Shown: positions 7,207 through 14,711, counted from the first letter of the stretch. The stretch: 17,116 nucleotides of DNA from Alphaproteobacteria bacterium (GCA_005884745.1 VAZU01000064.1:13791-30906); one strand, 5' to 3'. Notes: a model not told the origin generated them from the letters alone. Numbers and translations are program-made.

Positions 7207-8472
7207 ATGAAGGCCGCCGATCATTTTCGCGCGATGCGCGGCAAGAGCCCCGAGGAGGCGAAATTCTTCTGGTCCGGCGGCCCGGTCGAAGTCGCGGAAC
7301 GGACCTGGTTCCAATCGCGATTCAGCGGGGTTACCGCGTTCGAGACCGACGAGGGAATCGTGCTGGTCGATTCCGGAATGGCGCCGCTCGCGCCCGCGCT
7401 CGCCGCCCTGCTGCGCGAGAAGACGGCGGCGCCGATCCACACCGCGATCTTCACCCATGGTCACGTCGATCATGCCTTCGGGCTTACGGCGTTCCTGCAA
7501 CCCGGACAGCCCGAGCCGCGGATCATCGCCCAGCGGGCGATTCTCGACCGTTTCGAGCGATACGAGCGAACCCGCCGCTACAATGCCGCCATCAATGCCC
7601 GGCAATTCGGCGGCAGCGCCGAGCGCACGCAGGCGGGCGAGGAATACGACAATTTCCGCCGCCCCGAGTTGCTGCCCGACACCCTGTTCGACCGCGACTT
7701 CGCGTTTCGAGTCGGCGGGCTCGAGTTCGAAATCCATCACTGCCGCGCCGAGACCGACGACCATTGCTGGGTTTGGTGTCCACAACGCTCCGTGCTGTGC
7801 ACCGGCGATTTGATCATCAACGCGGTGCCGAACGCCGGCAATCCGCAGAAGGTGCAGCGCTATCCCTGGGACTGGGCGGACGGGTTGCGCCGGATCGCGG
7901 CGCTCGCGCCCAGCAGCCTCTGTCCCGGCCACGGCGGCCCGGTGGTCCGCGATCCGGCGAAAATCCAGCGCATGCTGATCGAGACCGCCGAATATCTGGA
8001 AGCGATCGTCGAGCAGACGCTCGCCGCGCTCAACGACGGAGCGCCGCCTCACACCGACATCGTGCACCGCGTAGAGCCTCCGGCGTCGGGCTCGCCCTGG
8101 CTGCAGCCCGTCTACGACGAAGCCGAGTTCATCGTCCGCAACATCATCCGCTTTTACGGCGGCTGGTGGAACGGACGCCCGAGCGAGCTCAAGCCGGCGT
8201 CGCGCGAGGCGCTGGCGCGGGAGATCGCGCAGCTTTGCGGCGGCGGTGACGTGCTCGCTCGCCGCGCGCGGGAGCTGGCCCGATCCGGGGACCTGCGCCT
8301 GGCCTGCCATCTCGCCGATTTCGCGCTCGAGTGCAGCCCGGAGGCGGCCGAAGTCGGCGATGCGGTTGCGGCGATCTATGAAGCGCGCGCCGGCGCCGAG
8401 CCCGGGCTGATGGCCGAGAATTTGTTCCGTTCGGCTGCCTGCTATGCGCGCGAGCGACGGCCTTTCTGTTAG
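7207..8472 (+). CDS. Alkylsulfatase-type metallo-beta-lactamase-fold hydrolase
   Basis: The ATG at 7207 has a strong ribosome site (GGGGAGGAGGG just upstream) and gives 421 residues. The N-terminal half is a metallo-beta-lactamase fold with the zinc motif THGHVDH (His84, His86, Asp88, His89), Asp201 in CTGDLI and His242 in PGHGG. The C-terminal half has FYGGWWNGRPSELKPAS and helical repeats like the alkylsulfatase dimerisation domain. The protein is much shorter than SdsA1-type alkylsulfatases, lacking their C-terminal SCP2-like domain. No signal peptide is seen, so it is probably cytoplasmic. The substrate may be a sulfate ester or some other compound. It is convergent with the cupredoxin gene, 10 bp away. 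Confidence 0.85.
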   Translation: MKAADHFRAMRGKSPEEAKFFWSGGPVEVAERTWFQSRFSGVTAFETDEGIVLVDSGMAPLAPALAALLREKTAAPIHTAIFTHGHVDHAFGLTAFLQPGQPEPRIIAQRAILDRFERYERTRRYNAAINARQFGGSAERTQAGEEYDNFRRPELLPDTLFDRDFAFRVGGLEFEIHHCRAETDDHCWVWCPQRSVLCTGDLIINAVPNAGNPQKVQRYPWDWADGLRRIAALAPSSLCPGHGGPVVRDPAKIQRMLIETAEYLEAIVEQTLAALNDGAPPHTDIVHRVEPPASGSPWLQPVYDEAEFIVRNIIRFYGGWWNGRPSELKPASREALAREIAQLCGGGDVLARRARELARSGDLRLACHLADFALECSPEAAEVGDAVAAIYEARAGAEPGLMAENLFRSAACYARERRPFC

Positions 8473-8482
8473 ATGCATGGCA

Positions 8483-8911
8483 TCACTCGACCGTGATCCG
8501 AGCCGTCATGCCGGCCCAGTCGTGGTCGGCGCAAGTCAGCTCGTAGGAGCCGGCCCGCGTCGCGATGAAATCCATGTCCTTTGCTTCGTTCAGCCGCACC
8601 ACGATCCGCGTCGCATAGGGACCCAGCACTTCCGGATTTCTCAGCTCGATCGCCTTGAAGAACTCCGGCGCGGAAAAATCGTGAATCTCGGATCCGTGGT
8701 TCTCCAGGTGCAAGCGATACGGCACGCCACGGCGAAAGCTGAGCCGGTCCGGAACAAATTCGTAGTTCACCATGGTGACGGCCACGATTTCGGCGTTCGC
8801 CCAGTCCACATCCGGCGCGATCCGCTCCGGCGTCTGGGCGTCGGCGCAGCATGGGCCGGCGGCAAGCACCAGGGCGGCAAGCTCGAGCCGGGGCCTGACG
8901 GCCGTCCGCAT
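8483..8911 (-). CDS. Exported cupredoxin (type 1 copper protein)
   Basis: From the ATG at 8911 the protein has 142 residues. The N-terminus (RPRLELAALVLAAGPCCADAQ) looks like a signal peptide cut after ADA. Four type-1 copper ligands are visible: His77 (EIHDF), then Cys127, His130 and Met135 in LTCADHDWAGM, which match the C-x2-H-x4-M spacing of plastocyanin and pseudoazurin. The likely role is periplasmic one-electron transfer or copper binding. The gene starts 10 bp after the stop of the serine hydrolase gene and is almost certainly in the same transcript. The partner protein is unknown; no oxidase or reductase gene lies nearby. Confidence 0.85.
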   Translation of the reverse strand: MRTAVRPRLELAALVLAAGPCCADAQTPERIAPDVDWANAEIVAVTMVNYEFVPDRLSFRRGVPYRLHLENHGSEIHDFSAPEFFKAIELRNPEVLGPYATRIVVRLNEAKDMDFIATRAGSYELTCADHDWAGMTARITVE

Positions 8912-8921
8912 TGCGCTCGAC

Positions 8922-10091
8922 CTAGTGCAGCGCCGCGTAGACTGCGGTTTCGAATTGTTCGAACAGGGCGAGCACCTTCGGATCGGCGAACGGGATGAGC
9001 TGCGCGAGAATGACGCCCGCCACCCCCTCATCCGGATCGATCCAGAAATAGGTATTGCCCAGCCCCGCCCAGGCGAGGCTCCCTGCGCCGCGGCGGCCCG
9101 GCACGCGCTCGGTGTTGATCATGAATCCCAGGCCCCATTTCTTGACCATGCCGGGAAAGAATTCCGCGTCGTTGGAATAAGGCGGCATGGCGGTCTCGAG
9201 CAGGCGCACATGGAGATCGCCGATGTGGTTCTGAGCCATCGATCGCACGGTCTCGGATTTCAGCACCTGCGCGCCGTTGAAGCGGCCCTCGTGCAGAAAA
9301 GCCTGCTCGAACTTGAGATAGTCGCCCGCCGTGCCGTACAGGCCGCCCCCGCCCATGTGGAATTCGGGTTCCTGGGGCAGCTCGAACGGTATTTCCTGCA
9401 ACGATCCGTCGGGCTGGCGCGCATGCATGCCGGAGAGCCGTGCGCGCCGGCCAGCATCGAGCTTGAAGCCGGTATCCCGCATGCCGAGCGGCCCGAAGAT
9501 GTTGTCGCGGAAATAGGCGTCGAGCTTCTGTCCGCTGACCTTCTCCACCGCCTTGCCGACCCAATCGATGTTGATGCCGTAGTTCCATCTCTCGCCGGGG
9601 TCGAACAGCAGCGGCGTGGTCAACGCCACATTCTGGCAGCTGATGACGCCGGGGATTCCCTTTTTTTCCTGATAGCGGATGAGATCGGGGCTCCAGATGT
9701 CGTAGGCGAATCCCGCCGTATGGGTCAGCAAATGCCGAAGCGTGATGTCGCGTCCGGCCGGGCGCAGCTTCGGCTCGCCCGCACTGTCGAATCCTTCCAG
9801 CACCTTGGCTGCGGCGAGCTGCGGCAGCACGTCCCGGATCGGCCGGTCGAGCGCGAGCTTGCCGCGCTCGACGAGCTGCATGGCGGCGGTCGACGTGATC
9901 GCCTTGGTCATGGAGGCGATCCAGAACAATGTGTCGACGGTCATGGCGGCGCCCGACGGCAGCACGCGCTTGCCGAACGCACCCTGGTAGACGGGACCGT
10001 CCCGTGTCGCCGCCATGGCGACCACGCCTGGTACCGCTCCGGCCTCGGCCGCCTCGCGGAGCACCTGGTCGGCTTGTGAGAACTCGCGCAT
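8922..10091 (-). CDS. Serine hydrolase, class C beta-lactamase/esterase family
   Basis: The 389-residue protein starts at the ATG at 10091, preceded by GGGAGGAAACC. It has the SxxK nucleophile motif SMTK (Ser60, Lys63), a second motif around Tyr171 in WNYGIN, and a glycine-rich HMGGGGLYGTAGDY segment. Other family marks are LRHLLTHTAGF and FGPLGMRDTGF. This is the PF00144 group, which includes EstB-type esterases, DD-peptidases and AmpC. There is no clear signal peptide, which argues against a periplasmic beta-lactamase and for a cytoplasmic esterase or transacylase. It is the first gene of a two-gene unit with the cupredoxin. The natural substrate cannot be told from sequence. Confidence 0.9.
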   Translation of the reverse strand: MREFSQADQVLREAAEAGAVPGVVAMAATRDGPVYQGAFGKRVLPSGAAMTVDTLFWIASMTKAITSTAAMQLVERGKLALDRPIRDVLPQLAAAKVLEGFDSAGEPKLRPAGRDITLRHLLTHTAGFAYDIWSPDLIRYQEKKGIPGVISCQNVALTTPLLFDPGERWNYGINIDWVGKAVEKVSGQKLDAYFRDNIFGPLGMRDTGFKLDAGRRARLSGMHARQPDGSLQEIPFELPQEPEFHMGGGGLYGTAGDYLKFEQAFLHEGRFNGAQVLKSETVRSMAQNHIGDLHVRLLETAMPPYSNDAEFFPGMVKKWGLGFMINTERVPGRRGAGSLAWAGLGNTYFWIDPDEGVAGVILAQLIPFADPKVLALFEQFETAVYAALH

Positions 10092-10202
10092 GGTTTCCTC
10101 CCGGCTGAATGGATTTGCGGGAGTATCCGGCGATCTGCGCGCGAACTCAATGATGGTGGGAAATCGACGCGGGCTCGTCGCGCGAGCCTCGCGGCGAAAG
10201 CG

Positions 10203-10430
10203 TCACTTTTGTGCGCACTCGGTGGGACGTTTGCTCGGACCGCGTTTCTCGGGCGGCACGCGGCAATCGTTGACCCGCTGATTGTCCGATGCCTTGTCGC
10301 CCAGCCGTTCCTTCCCGGTCGCGGCCGCCGTGGTGGCGGCCGCCATGGCGCTGCCACGCGGCGGCTGCGCGGCAGCCGGCAGGGCCGAAGCTGCAATCCA
10401 GACGCCGAGCAGGGCAAATATTCGCTTCAT
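10203..10430 (-). CDS. Small secreted hypothetical protein
   Basis: From the ATG at 10430 this gives 75 residues with a clear signal peptide (MKRIFALLGVWIAASALPAA, cut near AAA|Q at 21). The mature part is short and charged, with an Ala-rich stretch, then KASDNQRVNDCRVPPEKRG and a second cysteine (Cys56 and Cys72), which could form a disulfide in the periplasm. Similar small proteins seem common in Hyphomicrobiales, but I know of no function. It lies between folE and the serine hydrolase on the same strand, with gaps over 100 bp on both sides, so it is probably its own unit. Confidence 0.65.
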   Translation of the reverse strand: MKRIFALLGVWIAASALPAAAQPPRGSAMAAATTAAATGKERLGDKASDNQRVNDCRVPPEKRGPSKRPTECAQK

Positions 10431-10554
10431 CGCGCCGCTCTCTGCGCCGACACGGGCGTGCCGATCATCGCCGCTTTGCATCGTACCGTGACGGCCCCGC
10501 CCGCCCACCCGATTTCGCGCGACCGACGGGCTCCGGATCGGTGAAAGCCGAGGA

Positions 10555-11223
10555 TCACAGCGAGAGCGCGTCGGAGTGCGTCGCTCCGTGAAAGCAGATG
10601 GAGGGGAGGAATTCCTGGCGGGTTTCGGGCCGATCGCGGAACACCCCCAGCATGCGGCTCGTCACCATGGTCGAGGCCGATTGCCGCACCCCGCGGGTGG
10701 TCATGCACGCGTGCACGCCTTCGACCACGACGGCGACGCCGTGCGGTTTGAGGATCTCGTCGAGCGTATTGGCGATTTCCGCTGTCAGCCGTTCCTGGAT
10801 CTGCAGCCGGCGGGCAAAGGCGTCGACCAGGCGCGCCAGTTTCGAAATACCGACCACGCGGTTGCGCGGCAGATAGCCGACGTGCACGCGGCCCACGATC
10901 GGCGCCATGTGATGCTCGCAATGGGATTCGAAGCGGATGTCGCGCAGCACCACCACTTCGTCGTAGCCGGCCACCTCCTCGAAGGTCCGCTGCAGATATT
11001 CGGCCGGATCCTCGGTATAGCCCCAGAACCATTCCTCGTAGGCGCGCACGACCCGGCCCGGCGTTCCGCGCAACCCCTCGCGATCGGGATCGTCCCCGGC
11101 CCAGCGGATCAGGGTGCGCACCGCATCTTCCGCCTCGCTACGCGAGGGTCGGAGATCCCGCCCCGGTTCGCCGGCCGATCCGCGTGCCGCGCGCCGATTG
11201 CCCATGTTCACCAGCTTGGCCAT
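10555..11223 (-). CDS. folE: GTP cyclohydrolase I
   Basis: From the ATG at 11223 the protein has 222 residues. It turns GTP into 7,8-dihydroneopterin triphosphate, the first step to folate and, in methylotrophs, a likely source of the H4MPT pterin. Zinc ligands are all present: Cys102 and His105 in SHCEHHMAP, and Cys173 in HACMTTRGV. Other typical parts are GLRGTPGRVVRAYEE, VGYLPRNRVVGISKLAR and QERLTAEIA. The first 30 residues vary, as usual. The last 15 or so residues after TRQEFL differ from common FolE ends and may be a tail of no function. It is divergent from pqqA across a 282-bp gap. Identification is secure; the H4MPT link is inferred from neighbours. Confidence 0.96.
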   Translation of the reverse strand: MAKLVNMGNRRAARGSAGEPGRDLRPSRSEAEDAVRTLIRWAGDDPDREGLRGTPGRVVRAYEEWFWGYTEDPAEYLQRTFEEVAGYDEVVVLRDIRFESHCEHHMAPIVGRVHVGYLPRNRVVGISKLARLVDAFARRLQIQERLTAEIANTLDEILKPHGVAVVVEGVHACMTTRGVRQSASTMVTSRMLGVFRDRPETRQEFLPSICFHGATHSDALSL

Positions 11224-11505
11224 GCCGCCCTCACATCGATTTCGAAACACGACCCAACGATTTCCGTAACCCGAAAAGGTTCCCGGCCGACATTCATAGC
11301 ACGATCATACCGCCGCGCCCGGGCAACCCTCTCGGATCACCAAGGAGGACCCGGAGTTATCAGCCAAATGCATGCATCCGCTGCCGCGAACGCATGAGGC
11401 GTGCCCGCGATGGCGCTGGCTCTATTGCGTTCGTGCCGAGGCTGCGCTACCGTTTTCTCCTGAAACAAGACGCCGTGGATGCGGCCGAAAAAGGTGAGGA
11501 AAATC
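11224..11505. promoter_or_regulatory. Intergenic region between divergent folE and pqqA
   Basis: This 282-bp gap should hold the promoters of folE (minus) and the pqq operon (plus). A possible pqqA promoter is TTGCGT (11425-11430), a 17-bp spacer, then TACCGT (11448-11453). Just before pqqA is AAGGTGAGG, a good ribosome site. I see no strong terminator, riboswitch or operator palindrome. A nine-codon frame (MHASAAANA) in the middle has no well-spaced ribosome site. Confidence 0.3.
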
Positions 11506-11583
11506 ATGACTTGGACAACCCCGACCCTCGTCGAAATCTGCATCGGCCTCGAGATAAACGGCTATCTGCCGGCCGAGTTCTGA
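11506..11583 (+). CDS. pqqA: PQQ precursor peptide PqqA
   Basis: This 25-residue peptide, MTWTTPTLVEICIGLEINGY followed by LPAEF, is the ribosomally made substrate for pyrroloquinoline quinone. Glu16 and Tyr20 keep the E-x3-Y spacing that PqqE crosslinks; after cleavage and oxidation these two residues become the cofactor. The VEICIGLEI part matches the conserved VEICVGMEV core of other PqqA peptides, and Trp3 is the usual early aromatic. AAGGTGAGG lies upstream of the ATG. Only four residues follow the tyrosine of the usual longer tail, giving a short C-terminus. It is the first gene of the pqq cluster, followed 56 bp later by the open part of the damaged pqqB. Confidence 0.96.
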   Translation: MTWTTPTLVEICIGLEINGYLPAEF

Positions 11584-11639
11584 GCAAGCCCTTCCGGCTG
11601 CTCTGCGCGGCCGGCACCTGACCGCGGTCGTTCTCGGAC

Positions 11640-12470
11640 GTGTGTCGCCTGGCCTGGGCGCGCGACCCGCGAGTGAGGGCGCGAACCCAGGCCAGCGTTG
11701 CCATTACGGCCGACGGCGAGCAGTGGACGATCCTGAACGCCGCACCGGACCTGAAATCCCAGCTCGATCGCACGGCGGCATTGCACCCTCGGGGAGCGTT
11801 GCGGAGCAGCCCGGTCAAGGCCGTGGTGCTGACCGGGGGCGAAGTCGACCAGATCGCCGGGCTGCTGACGTTGCGCGAGCGCCAGGAGTTTGCGCTCCAT
11901 GGAACCGCCGAGACCCTCGGGCTGATCGACGCCAATCCGATTTTCGGCGTGCTGGCTCCGGGCCTGGTATCGCGAATTGCCGTGCGCCCGGGCGCGCCGT
12001 TCAGCCTGCCGGGCGGCATCGAAGCGGAAATGTTCGCGGTGCCGGGCAAGCCGCCGCTCTACGTCGAGGGCGACGCGCCGGAGATCGGCGGCGAAACCGG
12101 GCTCAGCGTCGGCATCGAGGTTCGCGCGGGAAAGCGCCGACTCGCCTTCGTGCCCGGCGCCGCCGCGATTCCCGCGGCGCTGCATGCCCGGCTTTCCCGC
12201 GCCGACATCGTGCTGTTCGACGGGACGCTGTTCACGGACGATGAGATGATCCGCAAGGAGACCGGAACCAAGACCGGACGTCGCATGGGCCATGTGCCGA
12301 TCGACGGCGCCGACGGCTCGCTCGAACACCTTGCCGGGCTTCCCGGACGGCGTATCTACATCCACATCAACAATACCAATCCGGTGCTGGTCGACGGTTC
12401 GCCCGAGCGGCGCCGGGTCGAAGCGGCCGGATGGGAGATCGCCGAGGACGGTATGGAGATCGTGCTGTGA
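11640..12470 (+). CDS. pqqB: PqqB lacking its N-terminal motif (probable frameshifted gene)
   Basis: The open part starts at a GTG (11640) with no ribosome site and gives 276 residues beginning VCRLAWARDPRVRARTQASV, which aligns with PqqB only from about residue 18. PqqB is the metallo-beta-lactamase-fold enzyme of PQQ synthesis, thought to hydroxylate the crosslinked tyrosine. The usual start, VLG followed by SAAGGGFPQWNCNC, is missing. Just upstream, another frame reads TAVVLG (11621-11638), the expected PqqB start, and runs into VCRLAW after one base, as a 44-bp deletion would produce. The lost part includes the Cys-rich zinc site. The rest is well kept (NAAPDLKSQ, LLTLRERQEF, GTKTGRRMGH, IHINNTNPVL). 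The motif after the first strand reads TGGEVDQIAGL rather than HxHxDH. It overlaps pqqC by 4 bp. It is either a recent pseudogene or an assembly error. Confidence 0.85.
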   Translation: MCRLAWARDPRVRARTQASVAITADGEQWTILNAAPDLKSQLDRTAALHPRGALRSSPVKAVVLTGGEVDQIAGLLTLRERQEFALHGTAETLGLIDANPIFGVLAPGLVSRIAVRPGAPFSLPGGIEAEMFAVPGKPPLYVEGDAPEIGGETGLSVGIEVRAGKRRLAFVPGAAAIPAALHARLSRADIVLFDGTLFTDDEMIRKETGTKTGRRMGHVPIDGADGSLEHLAGLPGRRIYIHINNTNPVLVDGSPERRRVEAAGWEIAEDGMEIVL

Positions 12471-13195
12471 AGCTGCTCTCCGCCGACGAGCTCGAAGCGA
12501 GGCTGCGCGACATCGGCGCACGGCGTTATCACAACCTGCATCCGTTCCATCGCATGCTGCACGGCGGCAAGTGCAGCAAGGGCCAGGTGCAAGCCTGGGC
12601 GCTCAATCGTTATTATTACCAGGCGATGATCCCGCTGAAAGATGCGGGCCTGATCGCCCGCTGCGAGGATCCGGCGGTCCGGCGCGAGTGGCGCAGCCGT
12701 CTCGTCGACCATGACGGCACCGCCGAGGGCGAAGGCGGCATTGCGCGTTGGCTGAAACTCACCGGCGGATTGGGGCTCGATCCCGATTACGTGATCTCGA
12801 CCCGCGGCATCCTGCCGGGCACGCGGTTCGCGGTCGATGCTTATGTGCGCTTCGTGCGCGAGCGCTCGCTGTTGGAGGCGGTCGCCTCCTCGCTCACCGA
12901 GCTGTTCTCGCCGGCCATCATCGGCGAGCGCGTGGAAGGCATGCTCGAGGGTTACGATTTCGTCACGCGGGAAACGCTCGCCTATTTCGAGAAACGGCCG
13001 CCGCAGGCGGAGCGCGACTCCGGCTTTGCGCTCGCCTACGTCAAGGCCAACGCGTCGACGCCCGATGCCCAGCAAGCGGTGCTCGCCGCGCTCGAGTTCA
13101 AATGCGACGTGCTGTGGGCGATGCTCGATGCGCTCGATCATGCCTATGTGGCGCCAAAACACGTTCCGCCCGGCGCCTTCGTGCCGAAGGAGTGA
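12467..13195 (+). CDS. pqqC: Pyrroloquinoline-quinone synthase PqqC
   Basis: The GTG at 12467 overlaps the pqqB stop (GTGA) and gives 242 residues, the family's usual size. PqqC is a cofactor-free oxidase that closes the ring and takes eight electrons from the last precursor to give PQQ. Alignment by eye with Klebsiella PqqC (recalled) shows kept active-site residues: His24 (YHNLHPFH), His84 (VDHDG), Glu147 (SSLTELF), Tyr175 and Arg179 (LAYFEKR) and Lys214 (LEFKCDVLW). The exception is His154, which aligns with Ile in FSPAIIGER. Other typical parts are LNRYYYQAMIPLKDA and LPGTRFAVDAY. It is not fused to PqqD. A repeat follows before pqqD. Identification is very secure. Confidence 0.96.
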   Translation: MKLLSADELEARLRDIGARRYHNLHPFHRMLHGGKCSKGQVQAWALNRYYYQAMIPLKDAGLIARCEDPAVRREWRSRLVDHDGTAEGEGGIARWLKLTGGLGLDPDYVISTRGILPGTRFAVDAYVRFVRERSLLEAVASSLTELFSPAIIGERVEGMLEGYDFVTRETLAYFEKRPPQAERDSGFALAYVKANASTPDAQQAVLAALEFKCDVLWAMLDALDHAYVAPKHVPPGAFVPKE

Positions 13196-13225
13196 AAATG
13201 CAGGGCTGGGCCGCAAGCGCGCTTT

Positions 13226-13266
13226 ACCTCCCCTTCAGGGGAGGTCGATCGCGCAAAGCGCGATCG
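13226..13266. repeat. Tandem-hairpin REP-like element between pqqC and pqqD
   Basis: Two perfect hairpins lie back to back. The first has 8-bp arms ACCTCCCC/GGGGAGGT (13226-13233, 13238-13245, loop TTCA). The second has 9-bp arms (13246-13254, 13258-13266, loop AAA) built on CGATCGCGC. A G-rich tail GGTGGGGCGG follows. The layout matches repeats I recall from Bradyrhizobium-like genomes. It fills most of the 106-bp gap inside the pqq operon. Confidence 0.75.
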
Positions 13267-13301
13267 GGTGGGGCGGAATATGGGCATTCGTGTGAGGGAA
13301 C

Positions 13302-13598
13302 GTGACTGACTCTTCCCAAACTGCGCCCATCTCCCCCGACGCCAAGCCGCGGCTGCCGCACGGCGTGCGCCTCGTGCACAACGAGGCGCACGGCGGGCTG
13401 GTGCTGCTGGCGCCGGAGCGGGTGTTCAAGCCCGATCCGATCGCGGTCGAGATTCTCAAGCGCTGCACCGGCGAGGCGACGCTCGACGCGATCATCGACG
13501 ATCTGGCGAAAACCTATTCGGCGCCGCGCGAGCGGATTTTGGCCGACGTCTCGGCGCTGCTTCGCTCGCTTGCGGACAAGAAACTGTTGGAGCTCTGA
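13302..13598 (+). CDS. pqqD: PqqA-binding chaperone PqqD
   Basis: The GTG at 13302 follows GTGAGGGAA and gives 98 residues, normal for stand-alone PqqD. PqqD binds the PqqA peptide and presents it to the radical SAM enzyme PqqE. The family pattern is clear: a variable start, then PRLPHGVRLVHNEAHGGLVL, LLAPERVFKPDPIAVEILK, a winged-helix body with DAIIDDLAKTYSAPRE, and a final helix ending DKKLLEL. It lies 106 bp after pqqC across a repeat, and 3 bp before pqqE, so translation with pqqE is probably coupled. Confidence 0.95.
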   Translation: MTDSSQTAPISPDAKPRLPHGVRLVHNEAHGGLVLLAPERVFKPDPIAVEILKRCTGEATLDAIIDDLAKTYSAPRERILADVSALLRSLADKKLLEL

Positions 13599-13601
13599 CC
13601 G

Positions 13602-14711
13602 ATGAATGCGGCGGAACCCGTCTTCAAGCCGCTCGGCCTGCTCGCGGAGCTGACCCATCGCTGTCCGCTCGGTTGTCCCTATTGCTCGAACCCGCTCGCG
13701 CTCGATCGCGGCGAGCTCGACACCGCGACCTGGTCCCGGGTGTTTCGCGAGGCGGCCGGGCTCGGCGTGCTGCAGGTGCATCTTTCCGGCGGCGAGCCGG
13801 CGGCGCGGCGCGACCTTGCCGAGATCACCGCGGCGGCGCATCAGGCCGGGCTCTACACCAATCTGATCACGTCCGCGGTGGGGCTGACGCCGAAGCGCTT
13901 CGCCGCGCTCGCCGACGCCGGGCTCGATCACGTGCAGATCTCGATCCAGGACCATCAGCCGAACTCGGCCGACCATATCGCCGGCTATGCGGGCGCCTAT
14001 GAACGCAAGCGCATGCTCGCGGCCGAAGTCGTGCGGCACAAGATGCCCCTCACCATCAATGCGGTGATGCACCGTGCCAATATCGATCACGTCGCCGACA
14101 TGGTGGAGCTGGCAATCGAGCTCGGCGCGAGCCGGGTCGAGATCGCGCACGTGCAATATTACGGCTGGGCGCTCAAGAACCGCGCGGCGCTGATGCCGAC
14201 CCGCGCGCAGGTCGAGCGCGCGGTCGTGGCCGTCGAGACGCTGCGCGCCCGCCACCAGGGCCGCATCGTCATCGACGCGGTGGTGCCGGATTATTACGCG
14301 CGGTTTCCAAAACCGTGCGTCGGCGGCTGGGGCCGGCGCTCGCTCAACGTGACGCCGGCCGGCAAGGTGCTGCCTTGCCATGCGGCGGAGAGCATTCCGG
14401 GCCTTGAATTCTGGTCGGTACGCGGGCGTTCGCTGGCGGAGATCTGGGAAAACTCGCCCGCATTCCGCGCCTTCCGGGGCACCGACTGGATGCAAGAGCC
14501 GTGCGCGAGTTGCCCGCGCCGGTTTGAGGATTTCGGCGGTTGCCGCTGCCAGGCGTTCGCGCTGACCGGCGACGCGCGCGCGACCGATCCGGTGTGCCAT
14601 CTGTCCCCCAAGCACGCCATCGTCGCGACGCTTGCCGAGGAGCGGCGCGAGGAGCCTTATGTCTACCGGCGGCTCGAACGCGAGCGCGCCGATGCGGACA
14701 CCGCCTTGTAG
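13602..14711 (+). CDS. pqqE: PqqA peptide cyclase PqqE (radical SAM)
   Basis: This 369-residue enzyme forms the carbon-carbon bond between the Glu and Tyr side chains of PqqA, using S-adenosylmethionine. The radical SAM cluster motif is C21-x3-C25-x2-C28 in HRCPLGCPYCSN, and HLSGGEPAARRD follows as the SAM-contact strand. The C-terminal SPASM domain has its auxiliary-cluster cysteines: KPCVGGWG, VLPCHAA, EPCASCPRR, FGGCRCQAF and DPVCHLSP. All parts and length fit intact PqqE. The ATG at 13602 is 3 bp after the pqqD stop. The TAG stop (14709-14711) lies inside the left end of an inverted repeat. No pqqF or pqqG protease gene follows. Confidence 0.97.
   Translation: MNAAEPVFKPLGLLAELTHRCPLGCPYCSNPLALDRGELDTATWSRVFREAAGLGVLQVHLSGGEPAARRDLAEITAAAHQAGLYTNLITSAVGLTPKRFAALADAGLDHVQISIQDHQPNSADHIAGYAGAYERKRMLAAEVVRHKMPLTINAVMHRANIDHVADMVELAIELGASRVEIAHVQYYGWALKNRAALMPTRAQVERAVVAVETLRARHQGRIVIDAVVPDYYARFPKPCVGGWGRRSLNVTPAGKVLPCHAAESIPGLEFWSVRGRSLAEIWENSPAFRAFRGTDWMQEPCASCPRRFEDFGGCRCQAFALTGDARATDPVCHLSPKHAIVATLAEERREEPYVYRRLERERADADTAL

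Noticed and set aside
11368..11397. Nine-codon frame MHASAAANA upstream of pqqA as a possible leader peptide or second PqqA
   Set aside because: It has no Glu-x3-Tyr core and the nearest GGAGG is more than 15 bases too far upstream.
13198..13310. Possible small gene in the pqqC-pqqD gap
   Set aside because: The gap is mainly the tandem-hairpin repeat, and open frames there translate repeat sequence.
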